From Gammaproteobacteria bacterium (GTDB lineage: Bacteria; Pseudomonadota; Gammaproteobacteria; JADZEE01), in NCBI GenBank assembly GCA_020850735.1, contig JADZEE010000094.1, positions 1 to 42,024 of the forward strand: DNA of 42,024 nt, in the 5' to 3' direction. The notes beneath the pieces are model-generated. The model did no database searches and was not told the DNA's origin. It saw only the letters and a program-made list of their open reading frames with translations. A program made the position numbers and the translations under genes. This document shows, in pieces, positions 31,787 through 40,294 of this stretch (the first letter of the stretch is position 1; every line of letters starts with the position of its first letter).

Positions 31787-33973
31787 TCAGGTGGCGATGA
31801 CCCGCGGGCTCTGCGCGGCGCGCCGGCGGCTGCGGCGTTTGGACTCGGTCACCGTCGTGGCCTCGAGTATGCCGAAGCCGTGTTTGTCGATGCCCAGGCG
31901 CTGGCCCGGGGGGACGACGACGGTGGTCAGTTCGGCCTCGAGCACCGCCGGACCGGTGACGACGTTGCCCGGTTGCAGCTTCTCGAAGCCATACACGGGC
32001 GTGTCGACCGCCGCGCCGAGCTCCAGCCAGTACGCGGAGCGCGAGCCCAGTTGCGCGGCCTGCGGATCGGCGTCCTGGAGGGGATACTCCGGCAGCGCTG
32101 GCTTTTTCGTCTCGACGGTGACGCGCAGCACGAAGTTGTCGAGATACACGCCGCCGGGCTTGTTGACCACCAGCGGGCTGAATGCTTCGGAGAACTCCTT
32201 TTCAAACGCGTCGTACACGCGCATCGCATCGTCGTTGGAATTGATGTGCAGGACCGGTGAGCTCATGCGCTTCACGTTGACCTGGCCGCCGTAGAGCATG
32301 TCGAGCTCGAGCGAGTAGACGGCTTCATCGACCGGCAGGTTCTCGGCGACGAGTTCCTCGTTGGCCTTGCCGATCATGTCCGTGACCATGGTATTGAAGC
32401 GCTCGCGGTCGATGACGAGCTTCTCGCTCACCGGCTCCATGAACAGCATGCGCCCCGATTGCTCGTACAAATGGACGATGTCCATGATCGACGAGCCCAT
32501 GGCGCAGAACACCGGCGAGGACGGGAACACGACGGCCTTGGGCACGTCGGCCTTGAAGCCGGCGACGTGCGTGGGTCCGGCGCCGCCGAAGGCGAACAGC
32601 ACGAAGTCCTCCGGGTGGTAGCCACGCATGTGCACTTCGCGCTTGATCGCCGAGGCCATGTTCTCGTCGACCACGCGCCGGATCATGGCCGCCGCCTGCA
32701 CCACGTCCAGTCCGAGCGGCTCGGCGATTTTCTCGCGGATGGCTTTCTCGGCCTTGACCCGGCTGAGCTGCATCTGGCCGCCGAAGTAAGTCTTGGGGTT
32801 GATGTAACCGAGCACGACGTCGGCGTCAGTGACGGTCGGCTCGGTGCCGCCGAGGTTGTAGCACACCGGGCCCGGCATCGAGCCGGCGCTGCGCGGTCCG
32901 ACCGTCAGGCGCTTGCTGACCGGATCGACGGACGCGATCGAGCCGCCGCCGGCACCGATGGAGATGGTCTGCATCATGGTGACGTTGACCATCCAGCGAT
33001 CGATGACCGGGCGGAACTCGTAGTTGCGTACGCTCGATTCGACCACCAGCGCGACGTCGAAGCTGGTGCCGCCGACGTCGCCGGCGATGACATTGTTGTA
33101 GCCGAGCTTGGCCGCGAAGTAGGCCGAACCCATGAGACCGGCCACCGGGCCGCCGTTGAAGGTGCGCGACGCCGGCGTCTTGAAGATGTCGGCGCTGCCG
33201 CCCGAGTTGTGGATCATCAGGAAGGTGCCGCGGTAGCCATGCTCGCGGATCTTGTCCCAGGTGGCGCAGATCTCGGTCTGCATGGCGTGCTGCAGGTAGG
33301 CGTCCAGGACGCCGGTCATGGTCCGTTCGTACTCGCCGATCTTGGGCACCACCGCGTGCGACATCACGACCGGCACGAAGCCGATGTGAAATTCCTTGTA
33401 CTCCTCGCGAATGATCTCGCGCACGCGCAGCTCGTGCGCGGGGTTCATGAATGACCAGAGCAGGGACACCAGGATCGAGCGCGCACCGCGGTCCATGAGG
33501 GTGCGCAGCTTGGCGCGCACGTCGTCCTCGTCGAGTGCGCTCAGGATCCGGCCCGTGGAGTCCACGCGCTCGCGTACCCCGACGATCATGTCGCGGGTCA
33601 CCAGCGGTGTGGGTTTGTGCTGCACGGCGAGATTGCGGCGTTCCGAGACGCGTTTACCGTCGACCCACTGGGCGCCGCGACCGATGAGGATCACGTCTTC
33701 GTGGCCCTCGGTCGTGATGAGGCCGATGCGCGGGCCCTGGCGCTGGAGCAGGCGGTTGAGCGCCACCGTCGTCGAGTAGCGGACGATGTCCACGCGCGGC
33801 AGCAGCTCCTCGATCGTCAGCCCGAGCTTGTCGGCGACGGCCTCGATGGTGTTCAGAAAGCCGATCGACAGGTCGTGTGGCGTGGTCGGATTCTTGGCAA
33901 TGGTGCGCTCACCGTCGAGGGTGAGGACGAGATCGGTGAAGGTGCCACCGACGTCGATGTCGATGGAATTCAT
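31787..33973 (-). CDS. HyuA-like ATP-binding carboxylase subunit (ApcC-type)
   Basis: A 728-residue hydantoinase A/oxoprolinase-family protein with an ASKHA-type ATP-binding fold. It has the N-terminal phosphate loop IDIDVGGTFTDLVL, the middle HNSGGSADIFKTPASRTFNG and GPVAGLMGSAYFAAKLG, the second phosphate motif GDVGGTSFDVAL, and the C-terminal FAFGGAGPTHVAGF. In the carboxylase family it hydrolyses ATP to activate one of the two substrates. Two starts are possible. ATG 33997 overlaps the small-subunit stop (ATGA). ATG 33973 has AGGAGA 3 nt upstream and gives the N-terminus usual for the family; I chose the latter. It lies in a tight operon with 21 nt to the HyuB-like gene. Confidence 0.82.
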   Translation of the reverse strand: MNSIDIDVGGTFTDLVLTLDGERTIAKNPTTPHDLSIGFLNTIEAVADKLGLTIEELLPRVDIVRYSTTVALNRLLQRQGPRIGLITTEGHEDVILIGRGAQWVDGKRVSERRNLAVQHKPTPLVTRDMIVGVRERVDSTGRILSALDEDDVRAKLRTLMDRGARSILVSLLWSFMNPAHELRVREIIREEYKEFHIGFVPVVMSHAVVPKIGEYERTMTGVLDAYLQHAMQTEICATWDKIREHGYRGTFLMIHNSGGSADIFKTPASRTFNGGPVAGLMGSAYFAAKLGYNNVIAGDVGGTSFDVALVVESSVRNYEFRPVIDRWMVNVTMMQTISIGAGGGSIASVDPVSKRLTVGPRSAGSMPGPVCYNLGGTEPTVTDADVVLGYINPKTYFGGQMQLSRVKAEKAIREKIAEPLGLDVVQAAAMIRRVVDENMASAIKREVHMRGYHPEDFVLFAFGGAGPTHVAGFKADVPKAVVFPSSPVFCAMGSSIMDIVHLYEQSGRMLFMEPVSEKLVIDRERFNTMVTDMIGKANEELVAENLPVDEAVYSLELDMLYGGQVNVKRMSSPVLHINSNDDAMRVYDAFEKEFSEAFSPLVVNKPGGVYLDNFVLRVTVETKKPALPEYPLQDADPQAAQLGSRSAYWLELGAAVDTPVYGFEKLQPGNVVTGPAVLEAELTTVVVPPGQRLGIDKHGFGILEATTVTESKRRSRRRAAQSPRVIAT

Positions 33974-33993
33974 GACTCTCCTGGTGGCCCTGC

Positions 33994-34380
33994 TCATTGC
34001 GCGGCCTCCGTGGCGCGGCAGATCTTGCCGTCGATGACGGCGATCTCCGCGGCGTCGATGCGTGCCTTGAGTGCGTCGATGTCCACATCGATGTCGTGGG
34101 TGATGGGGTGGCCGGGGGGCAGGTACTCGGTCTCGATCTGGCGCCCGCAGCCCGGGCAGTAGAACTCGACGATGCGGATCCAGTTCGAGTCGGGCGCGAA
34201 GGTGTACTCACCGTCGATGACCGGCGCGTGCACTTCGCGCGGATCGCGTTCGGCGACCAGACAGCCGGTCTTGTAACTGGCGCGCGCCGCGGTCAGGCGG
34301 TGGCCGCAGTCATGGCAGGTCCACAGCTCGGTCTCGAGATCGAGGTCGAGATACTCGGTAAAGCGGATGGTCGGGTACAC
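33994..34380 (-). CDS. Acetone/acetophenone carboxylase small (gamma, ApcB-type) zinc-ribbon subunit
   Basis: A 128-residue protein (about 15 kDa) of the acetone carboxylase gamma-subunit family. Two CxxC knuckles, Cys22-Cys25 (WTCHDCG) and Cys75-Cys78 (YCPGCG), form a zinc-ribbon-like pattern, followed by the conserved-looking LPPGHPITHDIDVDID. This small subunit is diagnostic: hydantoinases and oxoprolinases lack it, while acetone carboxylase (AcxC) and acetophenone carboxylase (ApcB) have it. The start is GTG 34380 with AGGAGG 9 nt upstream. It is located 27 nt after the 659-residue HyuA-like gene and overlaps or abuts the next gene (ATGA at 33994-33997). Confidence 0.85.
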   Translation of the reverse strand: MYPTIRFTEYLDLDLETELWTCHDCGHRLTAARASYKTGCLVAERDPREVHAPVIDGEYTFAPDSNWIRIVEFYCPGCGRQIETEYLPPGHPITHDIDVDIDALKARIDAAEIAVIDGKICRATEAAQ

Positions 34381-34407
34381 GTTGGTCGTCCTCCTGCCCG
34401 CGCCGGG

Positions 34408-36387
34408 TTACCGGTGCAGGTGAGCGTTGCCGTAAGCGTCGACGATGAGGTTCCACTGTGGTGGCACGGGACAGGTCAGCGTGGCGCCGTTCACCATGGC
34501 CGGGCCGCTGACGTGGCTGCCGACGCCGAGCTGCTCCCAGGCGTAGGCCGGCACCGGCGCGGCCGGGCGGCCGTCGAAGATCATCGGCCGCTCGACCGGG
34601 GCCGGCAGCGTGCCGTTGCCGGCGTTGGTGCGCTGGGCGAGGGCACCGCCGCCGATCGGGTAACGGCTCGACAGGCGCAACAGTATGACGGGCGCGGCAT
34701 GTACGTCGATCCCGGCCGCCGCGATCGCCGCGCCGGCACGGGCCTGCCAGCCGGCGTCCGGAGCCCCGGCGAGCTCGAAGCGGGCGCTGCCGGTGATGAG
34801 CTCGTCGTGTCCGAGCTCGAGCTCATAGCGGTAGCTGGCGAGCGCCGGATCGAAACCCTCGGCGAGCAGATCGCGGGTGGCCTGCTGGTACAGCCGCGCG
34901 GCGATGGCGCCGATGGTGCCGGCGTGCGTCTCGGACCAGCTCAGGCCGACGCCGCGTTCGTAGACGTGGGCGACGTCGGACACCGATGAGCCGAAGGCAC
35001 CGAACACCGGGCCGAAGTCGAAGGCGTAGACCGAGGAGATGTCGAGCCGTTCGGCGACCAGGGCGCCGAACATCGGGCCGTTGCCGCCGAAGGCGAACAA
35101 TACCGTGTCCGCGGCGGCGAGGCCGGCTTCGGCGAGGGTGTGCTCGATCAGCTCCGCCATCGTGCTCACCGCTTCATCGCGTACCGCGAGCGCCGCCTGT
35201 TCGACGGCGAGGCCGAGCGGGCCGGCGACGTGCCGCTCGATCGCCTCGCGCGCCAGGCCGATGTCGAGGAGACGCCGGCCGCCGAGAAAGCGCGCCGGAT
35301 CGAGGTAGCCCAGGCACAGCAGGGCGTCGGTGAGGGTCGCCTCGCGACCGCCCAGACCGTAGCAGGCCGGTCCCGGTGCCGCGCCCATGCTGTCGGGCCC
35401 GAGCGTGAGCCGGCCGTCGCGTACGCGTGCGATCGAGCCGCCGCCGAGCGCGTCCGAGCGCACCATCGCGAACGAGGTCCGCACCGGCACTTCCATCAGC
35501 TCGCCGCCGCGCTGGAACACCGGCTCGCCGTCACGCACGATCGAGGCCTTGGTGGTCGTGCCGCCGACGTCGAAGCACACGACGTTGGCGAGGCCGTATT
35601 CGCGCGCGACGCAGGCGCCGCCGAAGGTGCCGAACACCGGCCCGGACTCGATGGTGTCGACCGCCTTGGTCTTGCCGATGCGGGCGACGCCGCCGTTGGT
35701 GTGGCCGACGAGCAGCGCGCCGTTCCAGCCGTGCTCGTCGCGCAGCATATCCTCGGCCTTGAACAGCGAGGTCGCGAGGTGCGTGTGGGTGTAGGCATTC
35801 ATGAGCGAGTAGTGCACGCGCGTCTGGTCGTGCGCGATCGGCGCCATCTCCGAGCCGAGCAGCACCGGCACCGAGCCGATGATGTGATCGGGATACTGGG
35901 ACTCGATGACGCGCTTGACCGCGACTTCGGCCGCGTTGTCCGGAAACGAGCCGCGCAGACACACGCAGATGCGGCGCACGCCGGTCTCGAGCAGGGACTT
36001 GACCGCCATCAGGATCTCGCGGGCATCGGGCTGCGCGGACAGGCCGAGCACGCTGTCGGCGCTGACCAGCTCGTCGAGGACCGGCGAGCGCTCGTCACCG
36101 TACAGCGATTGCTCGCAGCCCTTCGATACCAGCAGGCCGACCTTGGCGCCGCGCCGCTCGGCGATGACGTTGGTGGTGATGGTGGAGGTCCAGCGGATGA
36201 GCCTGGAGCGGCGCAGGAAGGCGTCGACGTCCTCGTCGTAGAGCTTCGCCGCCTCGGCGAGACAGTCCATGAACGAGACGGTGAGGTCGTGCGGCGTGGT
36301 GTCGACCTTGATGGGATGGCGCCGCGCGCCATCCGTGACGAGGGCGTCTGTCATCGTGCCGCCGGTATCGATGTCGACCGTGAGCAT
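34408..36387 (-). CDS. HyuA-like ATP-binding carboxylase subunit (ApcA-type), first gene of the cluster
   Basis: A 659-residue protein (about 70 kDa) of the hydantoinase A family, distinct from the ApcC-type paralogue in the same operon. Key motifs are [72 protein letters not shown] and [13 protein letters not shown]. Acetone carboxylase has only one HyuA-type subunit. Two different ones, as here, are the arrangement of acetophenone carboxylase, where separate ATP sites are thought to activate bicarbonate and the ketone enol. Start ATG 36387 has AGGAG 7 nt upstream; the open frame further upstream is leader. It is divergent from the histidine kinase gene. A TAAGAT box and a 26-bp inverted repeat lie in the shared region. 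Confidence 0.82.
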   Translation of the reverse strand: MLTVDIDTGGTMTDALVTDGARRHPIKVDTTPHDLTVSFMDCLAEAAKLYDEDVDAFLRRSRLIRWTSTITTNVIAERRGAKVGLLVSKGCEQSLYGDERSPVLDELVSADSVLGLSAQPDAREILMAVKSLLETGVRRICVCLRGSFPDNAAEVAVKRVIESQYPDHIIGSVPVLLGSEMAPIAHDQTRVHYSLMNAYTHTHLATSLFKAEDMLRDEHGWNGALLVGHTNGGVARIGKTKAVDTIESGPVFGTFGGACVAREYGLANVVCFDVGGTTTKASIVRDGEPVFQRGGELMEVPVRTSFAMVRSDALGGGSIARVRDGRLTLGPDSMGAAPGPACYGLGGREATLTDALLCLGYLDPARFLGGRRLLDIGLAREAIERHVAGPLGLAVEQAALAVRDEAVSTMAELIEHTLAEAGLAAADTVLFAFGGNGPMFGALVAERLDISSVYAFDFGPVFGAFGSSVSDVAHVYERGVGLSWSETHAGTIGAIAARLYQQATRDLLAEGFDPALASYRYELELGHDELITGSARFELAGAPDAGWQARAGAAIAAAGIDVHAAPVILLRLSSRYPIGGGALAQRTNAGNGTLPAPVERPMIFDGRPAAPVPAYAWEQLGVGSHVSGPAMVNGATLTCPVPPQWNLIVDAYGNAHLHR

Positions 36388-36484
36388 CGCATTCTCCTGT
36401 TGAACCTTGCGCGGGTCCCGGTTCCGCCGCCGTGGCGCCGCAACGCCACCGCGGCCGCGCGCGCCGGGGATCGTCGATGCCGGC

Positions 36485-36490
36485 ATCTTA
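36485..36490 (-). promoter_or_regulatory. Candidate -10 of the apc-type operon
   Basis: TAAGAT on the minus strand, without a good -35 17 nt upstream (TCAAGA), as expected for an activator-dependent promoter. If used, transcription starts near 36478. The centre of the inverted repeat at 36528-36553 would then sit near -62, a classical activator distance. Confidence 0.35.
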
Positions 36491-36527
36491 GGAGCGACCG
36501 GCGTCCGTCTTGAATCGGGTCGCTTCC

Positions 36528-36553
36528 CTACGGGCTAGGGATCGGACCCGTAG
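36528..36553. promoter_or_regulatory. Inverted repeat CTACGGG-N12-CCCGTAG, candidate response-regulator site
   Basis: Perfect 7-bp arms (36528-36534 and 36547-36553) with a 12-nt spacer, so arm centres are about two helical turns apart. It is the most symmetric element in the 263-bp divergent region between the apcA-type gene and the two-component genes. It is a natural target for the FixJ/NarL-type regulator encoded at 38281. Confidence 0.55.
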
Positions 36554-36650
36554 TGCGGCGCAACACCCGTGGCGATCCGGGCCCGCCGTTCGCCGGGGTC
36601 GGCGGCGGCGGGTTAATATCCACGCATTCGGCGCCGCAACAACCGTCCCC

Positions 36651-38312
36651 ATGAGCCTCGCCACGGTCACACCCTTGCAGTCGATCAGCGAACGCCTCGT
36701 CTACGAGCAGGTGTTCGACAACGCCCTCGTCGGCATCTGCCTGATGAGCGAGCGGCGCTTCATCCGCGTGAACCGGCGCCTCGAGGAAGTGCTCGGCTAC
36801 CCGCCGGGCGCGCTGATCGGCGAATCGGTGCGCCGCGTCTACGCCCGCGCCGAGGACTACGAAGAGGTCGGGCGCGTGCTCGCCGCGTTTCCGGTCGACA
36901 ACCGCTACGTGCACGAACGGGCGCTGATCACCCGCGACGGCGCCATCCGCTGGTGTCTGGTGTCCGGTCGCCTCATCGAGCCGGCGGATCCGCGTTCGGC
37001 GTCGGTGTGGGTGGTGCAGGACATCACCGACATGCGCGAAGCCGAGGCGCGCCTCGCGCGCGAGAAAGAGCGCCTCGAGCAGAAGGTGCAGCGGCGCACG
37101 CTGAACCTGCAGAAGACCAACGCCGCGCTGCGCCAGGAGATCGACCGCCGCCGGGCCAGCGAGCGCGAGACGATCGAGAGCCGGGAGAAGTACCGGGTCC
37201 TGTTCCGCAACATCCCGCTCGGCATCGTCATCACCGACGCCGACGGGGTCATCGCCGAAATCAATCCGGCCATGCAGACCCTGTCCGGCGTCACCTCGCT
37301 CGAGCAGTTCAACGCCCTCGCGGCCCGCGCGGACACGGTGACCGTCAACGACGGTGAGGTGCTCTCGCTCGCCGGCCTCATCGCCCGCGAATCGCCCGTC
37401 GACAGCCACCGGGTCACGCTCGCCGGGGTGAGCCTGCGACTGCCCGGGGCCGAGGCACGCTGGTTCGACGTCATCGGCTTACGCGTGCCGGTGCGCGGGC
37501 TCGGTGCCGCCATCGTCTTCGGCGATCGCACCGAGGCGCGGCTCGCGCGCGAGCGCGAGCACGCGCAGCAACAGCAGCTCGCGCACGCGACGCGTCTGTC
37601 GCTCATGGGCCAGTTCGCGTCCGCGCTCGCGCACGAGCTCGGCCAGCCGCTCAATGCCTGCCTGAGCTACGCCGCGGGCATCGAGCACCGCCTGCGGCAC
37701 GAGCTGCAGGCGCGTCCCGACGCCCGCGAGGCGCTCAGCCGGATCCAGCTGCACCTGACCCAGGCCGGCGACGTCATCCGCAACGTGCGCGCCTTCATCG
37801 CCAAGCACCGCCCGGACGACGAGAGTGTCGATCTCGCCGTGCTCGTGCCCGCGACGCTCGATCTGCTCAAGCTGCAGCTGCGCCAGGCGGCGGTCCGCGT
37901 GCAGGTTTCGATGCCGGCGGGCGTGCCGCTGCTGCGCGGCAACCGGGTCGAGCTGCAGCAGGTGCTGGTCAATCTCATCGTCAACGCGATCGAAGCGATG
38001 CGCGATGCCGGGGTCGCCGATCCGGTGCTCGGCGTGCGTGTCGCGCGCCGCCGGGGCGGCAGGGTCGCGGTCACGGTGAGCGACAACGGCCCGGGCGTGG
38101 CTGCGGAGCTGCGCGAGCAGATCTTTCAGCCCTACTTCACCACCAAGTCGGGCGGTCTGGGCATGGGCCTGCTCATGTGCCGTACGATCGTCGAGTCACA
38201 CGGGGGCTCGCTGGCGATCGCGCGCTCGCGCCGTCGCGGCGCGGCGTTCACCTTCGTGCTGCCAGCGGCGGTGCCGGTCGATGGACGCAGCGGTCCAGAT
38301 CTTCCTCGTTGA
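36651..38312 (+). CDS. PAS-domain sensor histidine kinase (FixL/TodS-like, soluble)
   Basis: A 553-residue kinase with no membrane segment, so it senses in the cytoplasm. The domains in order are a PAS domain (about 20-130), a coiled-coil linker rich in Glu/Arg (about 137-188), and a second PAS domain (about 188-300). Then come HisKA with the phospho-acceptor His328 (HELGQPLN) and the HATPase with the N box (NLIVNAIEAM), DNGPGV and the G box (GGLGMGLLM). This layout resembles FixL and the aromatic-hydrocarbon sensors. Start ATG 36651 was chosen because homology begins there; there is no strong Shine-Dalgarno, and an earlier in-frame start at 36510 would add low-complexity sequence. The 3' end overlaps the response regulator gene by 32 nt. 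It probably detects the ketone or an upstream metabolite (inference). Confidence 0.88.
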   Translation: MSLATVTPLQSISERLVYEQVFDNALVGICLMSERRFIRVNRRLEEVLGYPPGALIGESVRRVYARAEDYEEVGRVLAAFPVDNRYVHERALITRDGAIRWCLVSGRLIEPADPRSASVWVVQDITDMREAEARLAREKERLEQKVQRRTLNLQKTNAALRQEIDRRRASERETIESREKYRVLFRNIPLGIVITDADGVIAEINPAMQTLSGVTSLEQFNALAARADTVTVNDGEVLSLAGLIARESPVDSHRVTLAGVSLRLPGAEARWFDVIGLRVPVRGLGAAIVFGDRTEARLAREREHAQQQQLAHATRLSLMGQFASALAHELGQPLNACLSYAAGIEHRLRHELQARPDAREALSRIQLHLTQAGDVIRNVRAFIAKHRPDDESVDLAVLVPATLDLLKLQLRQAAVRVQVSMPAGVPLLRGNRVELQQVLVNLIVNAIEAMRDAGVADPVLGVRVARRRGGRVAVTVSDNGPGVAAELREQIFQPYFTTKSGGLGMGLLMCRTIVESHGGSLAIARSRRRGAAFTFVLPAAVPVDGRSGPDLPR

Positions 38313-38892
38313 CGACGAGCCCGACGTGACCGGCGCCACGCGCTGGCTGCTCGAGTCGGTGGGGCTGCACGCGACTGCGTTCAACGAGGTCGCTCCTTTC
38401 CTCGACGCCCTGCCGCGCGAGTCGGGCCCGGCCTGCGTGGTGCTCGATCTGCGCATGCCCGGGCGCAGCGGTCTGGAGCTCATGGAGCACCTGGCGGACG
38501 TGCGCCCGGACGTGCCCGTGCTGTTTCTTTCCGCGCACGGCGACGTGCCGAGCGCGGTGCGGGCGATGAAGCTCGGCGCGGTGGATTTCCTGCAAAAACC
38601 CTGCAACCCGCAACAGTTCCTGGAGCATGTCGGTAAGGCTTGCCGCCTCGCCCGCGAGCGGCACGCCGAGCAGCGCGCGCAGACCGACGTCGCGGCGCGG
38701 CTCGCGACCCTGAGCCGGCGCGAGCGCGACGTGTTCCGCCGTATGCTCGACGGGCAGAGCAGCAAGGAGATCGGCCGGGCGCTCGACATCAGCCCCAAGA
38801 CCGTGGACGTGCACCGCGCCAACATCGTGCGCAAGCTCGGCGCCACGTCCTCGCGCGACGCCCAGCAACGTTTTCGCGGCGTCGAAGTGTAG
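38281..38892 (+). CDS. FixJ/NarL-family response regulator
   Basis: A 203-residue regulator. The receiver domain has the acidic pocket (LVDDEPD), phospho-acceptor Asp56 (VVLDLRMPG) and Lys106 (LQKP). The C-terminal LuxR-type helix-turn-helix reads LSRRERDVFRRMLDG, SSKEIGRALDISPKTVDVHR. FixJ-like regulators activate from short inverted repeats, and the 36528-36553 repeat is the obvious candidate. Start ATG 38281 lies inside the kinase gene (32-nt overlap), so translation is coupled. In Aromatoleum, acetophenone genes are also controlled by a two-component system next to apc/bal, which strengthens the functional link. Confidence 0.9.
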   Translation: MDAAVQIFLVDDEPDVTGATRWLLESVGLHATAFNEVAPFLDALPRESGPACVVLDLRMPGRSGLELMEHLADVRPDVPVLFLSAHGDVPSAVRAMKLGAVDFLQKPCNPQQFLEHVGKACRLARERHAEQRAQTDVAARLATLSRRERDVFRRMLDGQSSKEIGRALDISPKTVDVHRANIVRKLGATSSRDAQQRFRGVEV

Positions 38893-38916
38893 CCGCCGTG
38901 ATCGCTACCCGAGCGC

Positions 38917-39172
38917 TCAGTCGGCGAACATGCCGGTGAGCACCGCCTGAGCGGTCGCGATGAACTGGTCGATGTCCGCGTCGGTCATCGGCTCGGACAA
39001 GGCGATCTGGCCGCACACGGCGCCGATCGGTACGCCGCCGCCGATCATCTTGCCGACCACGGTCCGATCGGGCAGCACGCCGTACAGGCCCTGCATGCCG
39101 TGGTAGCCGGCCCGCAGCGTTATGGTCTCGTCGACAATCATGACAATACCGAGTTCTTGCGTCAGCGCGCGC
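38917..39172 (-). pseudogene. Class III aminotransferase (HemL-like) remnant with internal deletion
   Basis: The minus strand reads RALTQELGIVMIVDETITLR, then HGMQGLYGVLPDRTVVGKMI and GGGVPIGAVCG. This is the pyridoxal-phosphate Asp and Lys neighbourhood of glutamate-1-semialdehyde-aminomutase-like enzymes. The sequence then jumps directly to IALSEPMTDADIDQFIAT near the C-terminus and stops at 38917. The middle of the usual C-terminal half and the entire N-terminal half are missing. The frame is still open, so a short peptide could be made, but it cannot be an active aminotransferase. It sits between the response regulator (convergent) and the saccharopine-dehydrogenase-like gene. Confidence 0.65.
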
Positions 39173-39181
39173 GGCGGCGGA

Positions 39182-40294
39182 TCACACCGCGGTGCGCTCC
39201 CAGCTGAGGTAGCCGCGATCGGCGTTGGCGGCAATCAGGCGGCGCGCGCCAATGGTGATCCCGCCGGAGGTGAAGCCGACGCTGCGGTGCTGGCTTTTCA
39301 GGATCCGGTCGCAGGCCTCGGCGGCGATGACCCCGGTCTGGATGTAGGGGCTGTTGCCGCGCAGGATCACCGACACCGAGCTCGTATCGCCGCGGCCCTG
39401 ACAGGAGATGATGCTGCGATTGAGGTGCGGTTCCTCGCGCCCGGGCTCCTCCCACACGAGCTTGTTGCCGATTTCGTTGGTGATCTGCTCCTTCTGCGCT
39501 TCCGGCTTGTCGCCGTGCTCGCGCTCGAAATCGACCAGCAGGCCGAGGATCGCGTCGAGCATCGCCTGGTTGCGAAACGCCACCAGCACCGAGCAGTTGT
39601 GTACGCGGGCGTCGTGCTCGTACCAGATGGGCTCGCCGCCGCCGCCCCAGGGCAGGGAATTCAGGATCGGGTGCACGCCGGGGATGCTGATCGGGTAGGC
39701 CTTCGCCGCCGGCCACACTTCGAGCTTGTCGTTGAGCAGGTAGTGCTGCGCCTTGGTGAGCATGCGCATGAATGACATGGTGGAGGCGACACTGGTATTG
39801 GAGTCGGCGAGGTAGGCGACGTCCAGGGTATCGATGCCCGGGGACTCCAGGGCGAGCTCGGTCGCCATCTGGCCCGCCATCCACATCCACGAGGTCGCCG
39901 GCGCGAGGATGAGATCGCGCGCCGCGAACGCCGCGCCGTACTTCTCGCGCAGGTGCAGCATCCAGTCGGTCTCGCCGGTCGTATCGAGATAGTGGCAGCC
40001 GGCGGCGAGCGCCGCGCGCACCACCGGTTCGCCGAGCTGCATGAACGGACCGACCACGTTGTAGACGACCTTGCGGCCCTTGAACAACGCTGTGAGCGCC
40101 GCTTCCTCGTGCGCGACCGCCCGGCACTCGTAGTTCGCCCCGGCGAGCTCGGGCACGCGCCCCATCTGCGCCTCCAGCCGCTCCTGATTGCGGCCGGCGG
40201 CGATGAACGGAATGCCGTACTCGGCCAGGTGCCAGGAGATCAGCTTGCCGGTGTAACCACTGGCGCCGTAGACCACCACTTCGGGCTTGCTCAT
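39182..40294 (-). CDS. Saccharopine dehydrogenase-fold (trans-acting enoyl reductase-like) protein
   Basis: A 370-residue protein with an N-terminal Rossmann loop VVVYGASGYTGKLISWHLAE, then VVYNVVGPFMQLGEPVVRAA and HYLDTTGETDW, the signature order of the saccharopine dehydrogenase NADP-binding family. The C-terminal half (SIPGVHPILNSLPWGG, ISCQGRGDTSSVSVILRG, GVIAAEACDRIL) is an alpha/beta domain I cannot assign to a reaction. Family members reduce or oxidise C-C or C-N bonds with NADP, or act as trans-acting reductases. The start ATG 40294 overlaps the ligase stop by ATGA, so the two are translationally coupled. It probably processes the CoA ester or the free keto acid (inference). Confidence 0.78.
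   Translation of the reverse strand: MSKPEVVVYGASGYTGKLISWHLAEYGIPFIAAGRNQERLEAQMGRVPELAGANYECRAVAHEEAALTALFKGRKVVYNVVGPFMQLGEPVVRAALAAGCHYLDTTGETDWMLHLREKYGAAFAARDLILAPATSWMWMAGQMATELALESPGIDTLDVAYLADSNTSVASTMSFMRMLTKAQHYLLNDKLEVWPAAKAYPISIPGVHPILNSLPWGGGGEPIWYEHDARVHNCSVLVAFRNQAMLDAILGLLVDFEREHGDKPEAQKEQITNEIGNKLVWEEPGREEPHLNRSIISCQGRGDTSSVSVILRGNSPYIQTGVIAAEACDRILKSQHRSVGFTSGGITIGARRLIAANADRGYLSWERTAV

Noticed and set aside
28994..32260. 1088-codon plus-strand open frame across the carboxylase genes
   Set aside because: It is antisense to three recognisable genes on the minus strand. Its length is a by-product of high G+C codon use, with no motifs.
29708..36387. Reading the HyuA/HyuB genes as an N-methylhydantoinase or 5-oxoprolinase
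   Set aside because: The small two-CxxC subunit and the second HyuA-like subunit are carboxylase features not found in those enzymes. The nearest racemase gene is 17 kb away and not linked.
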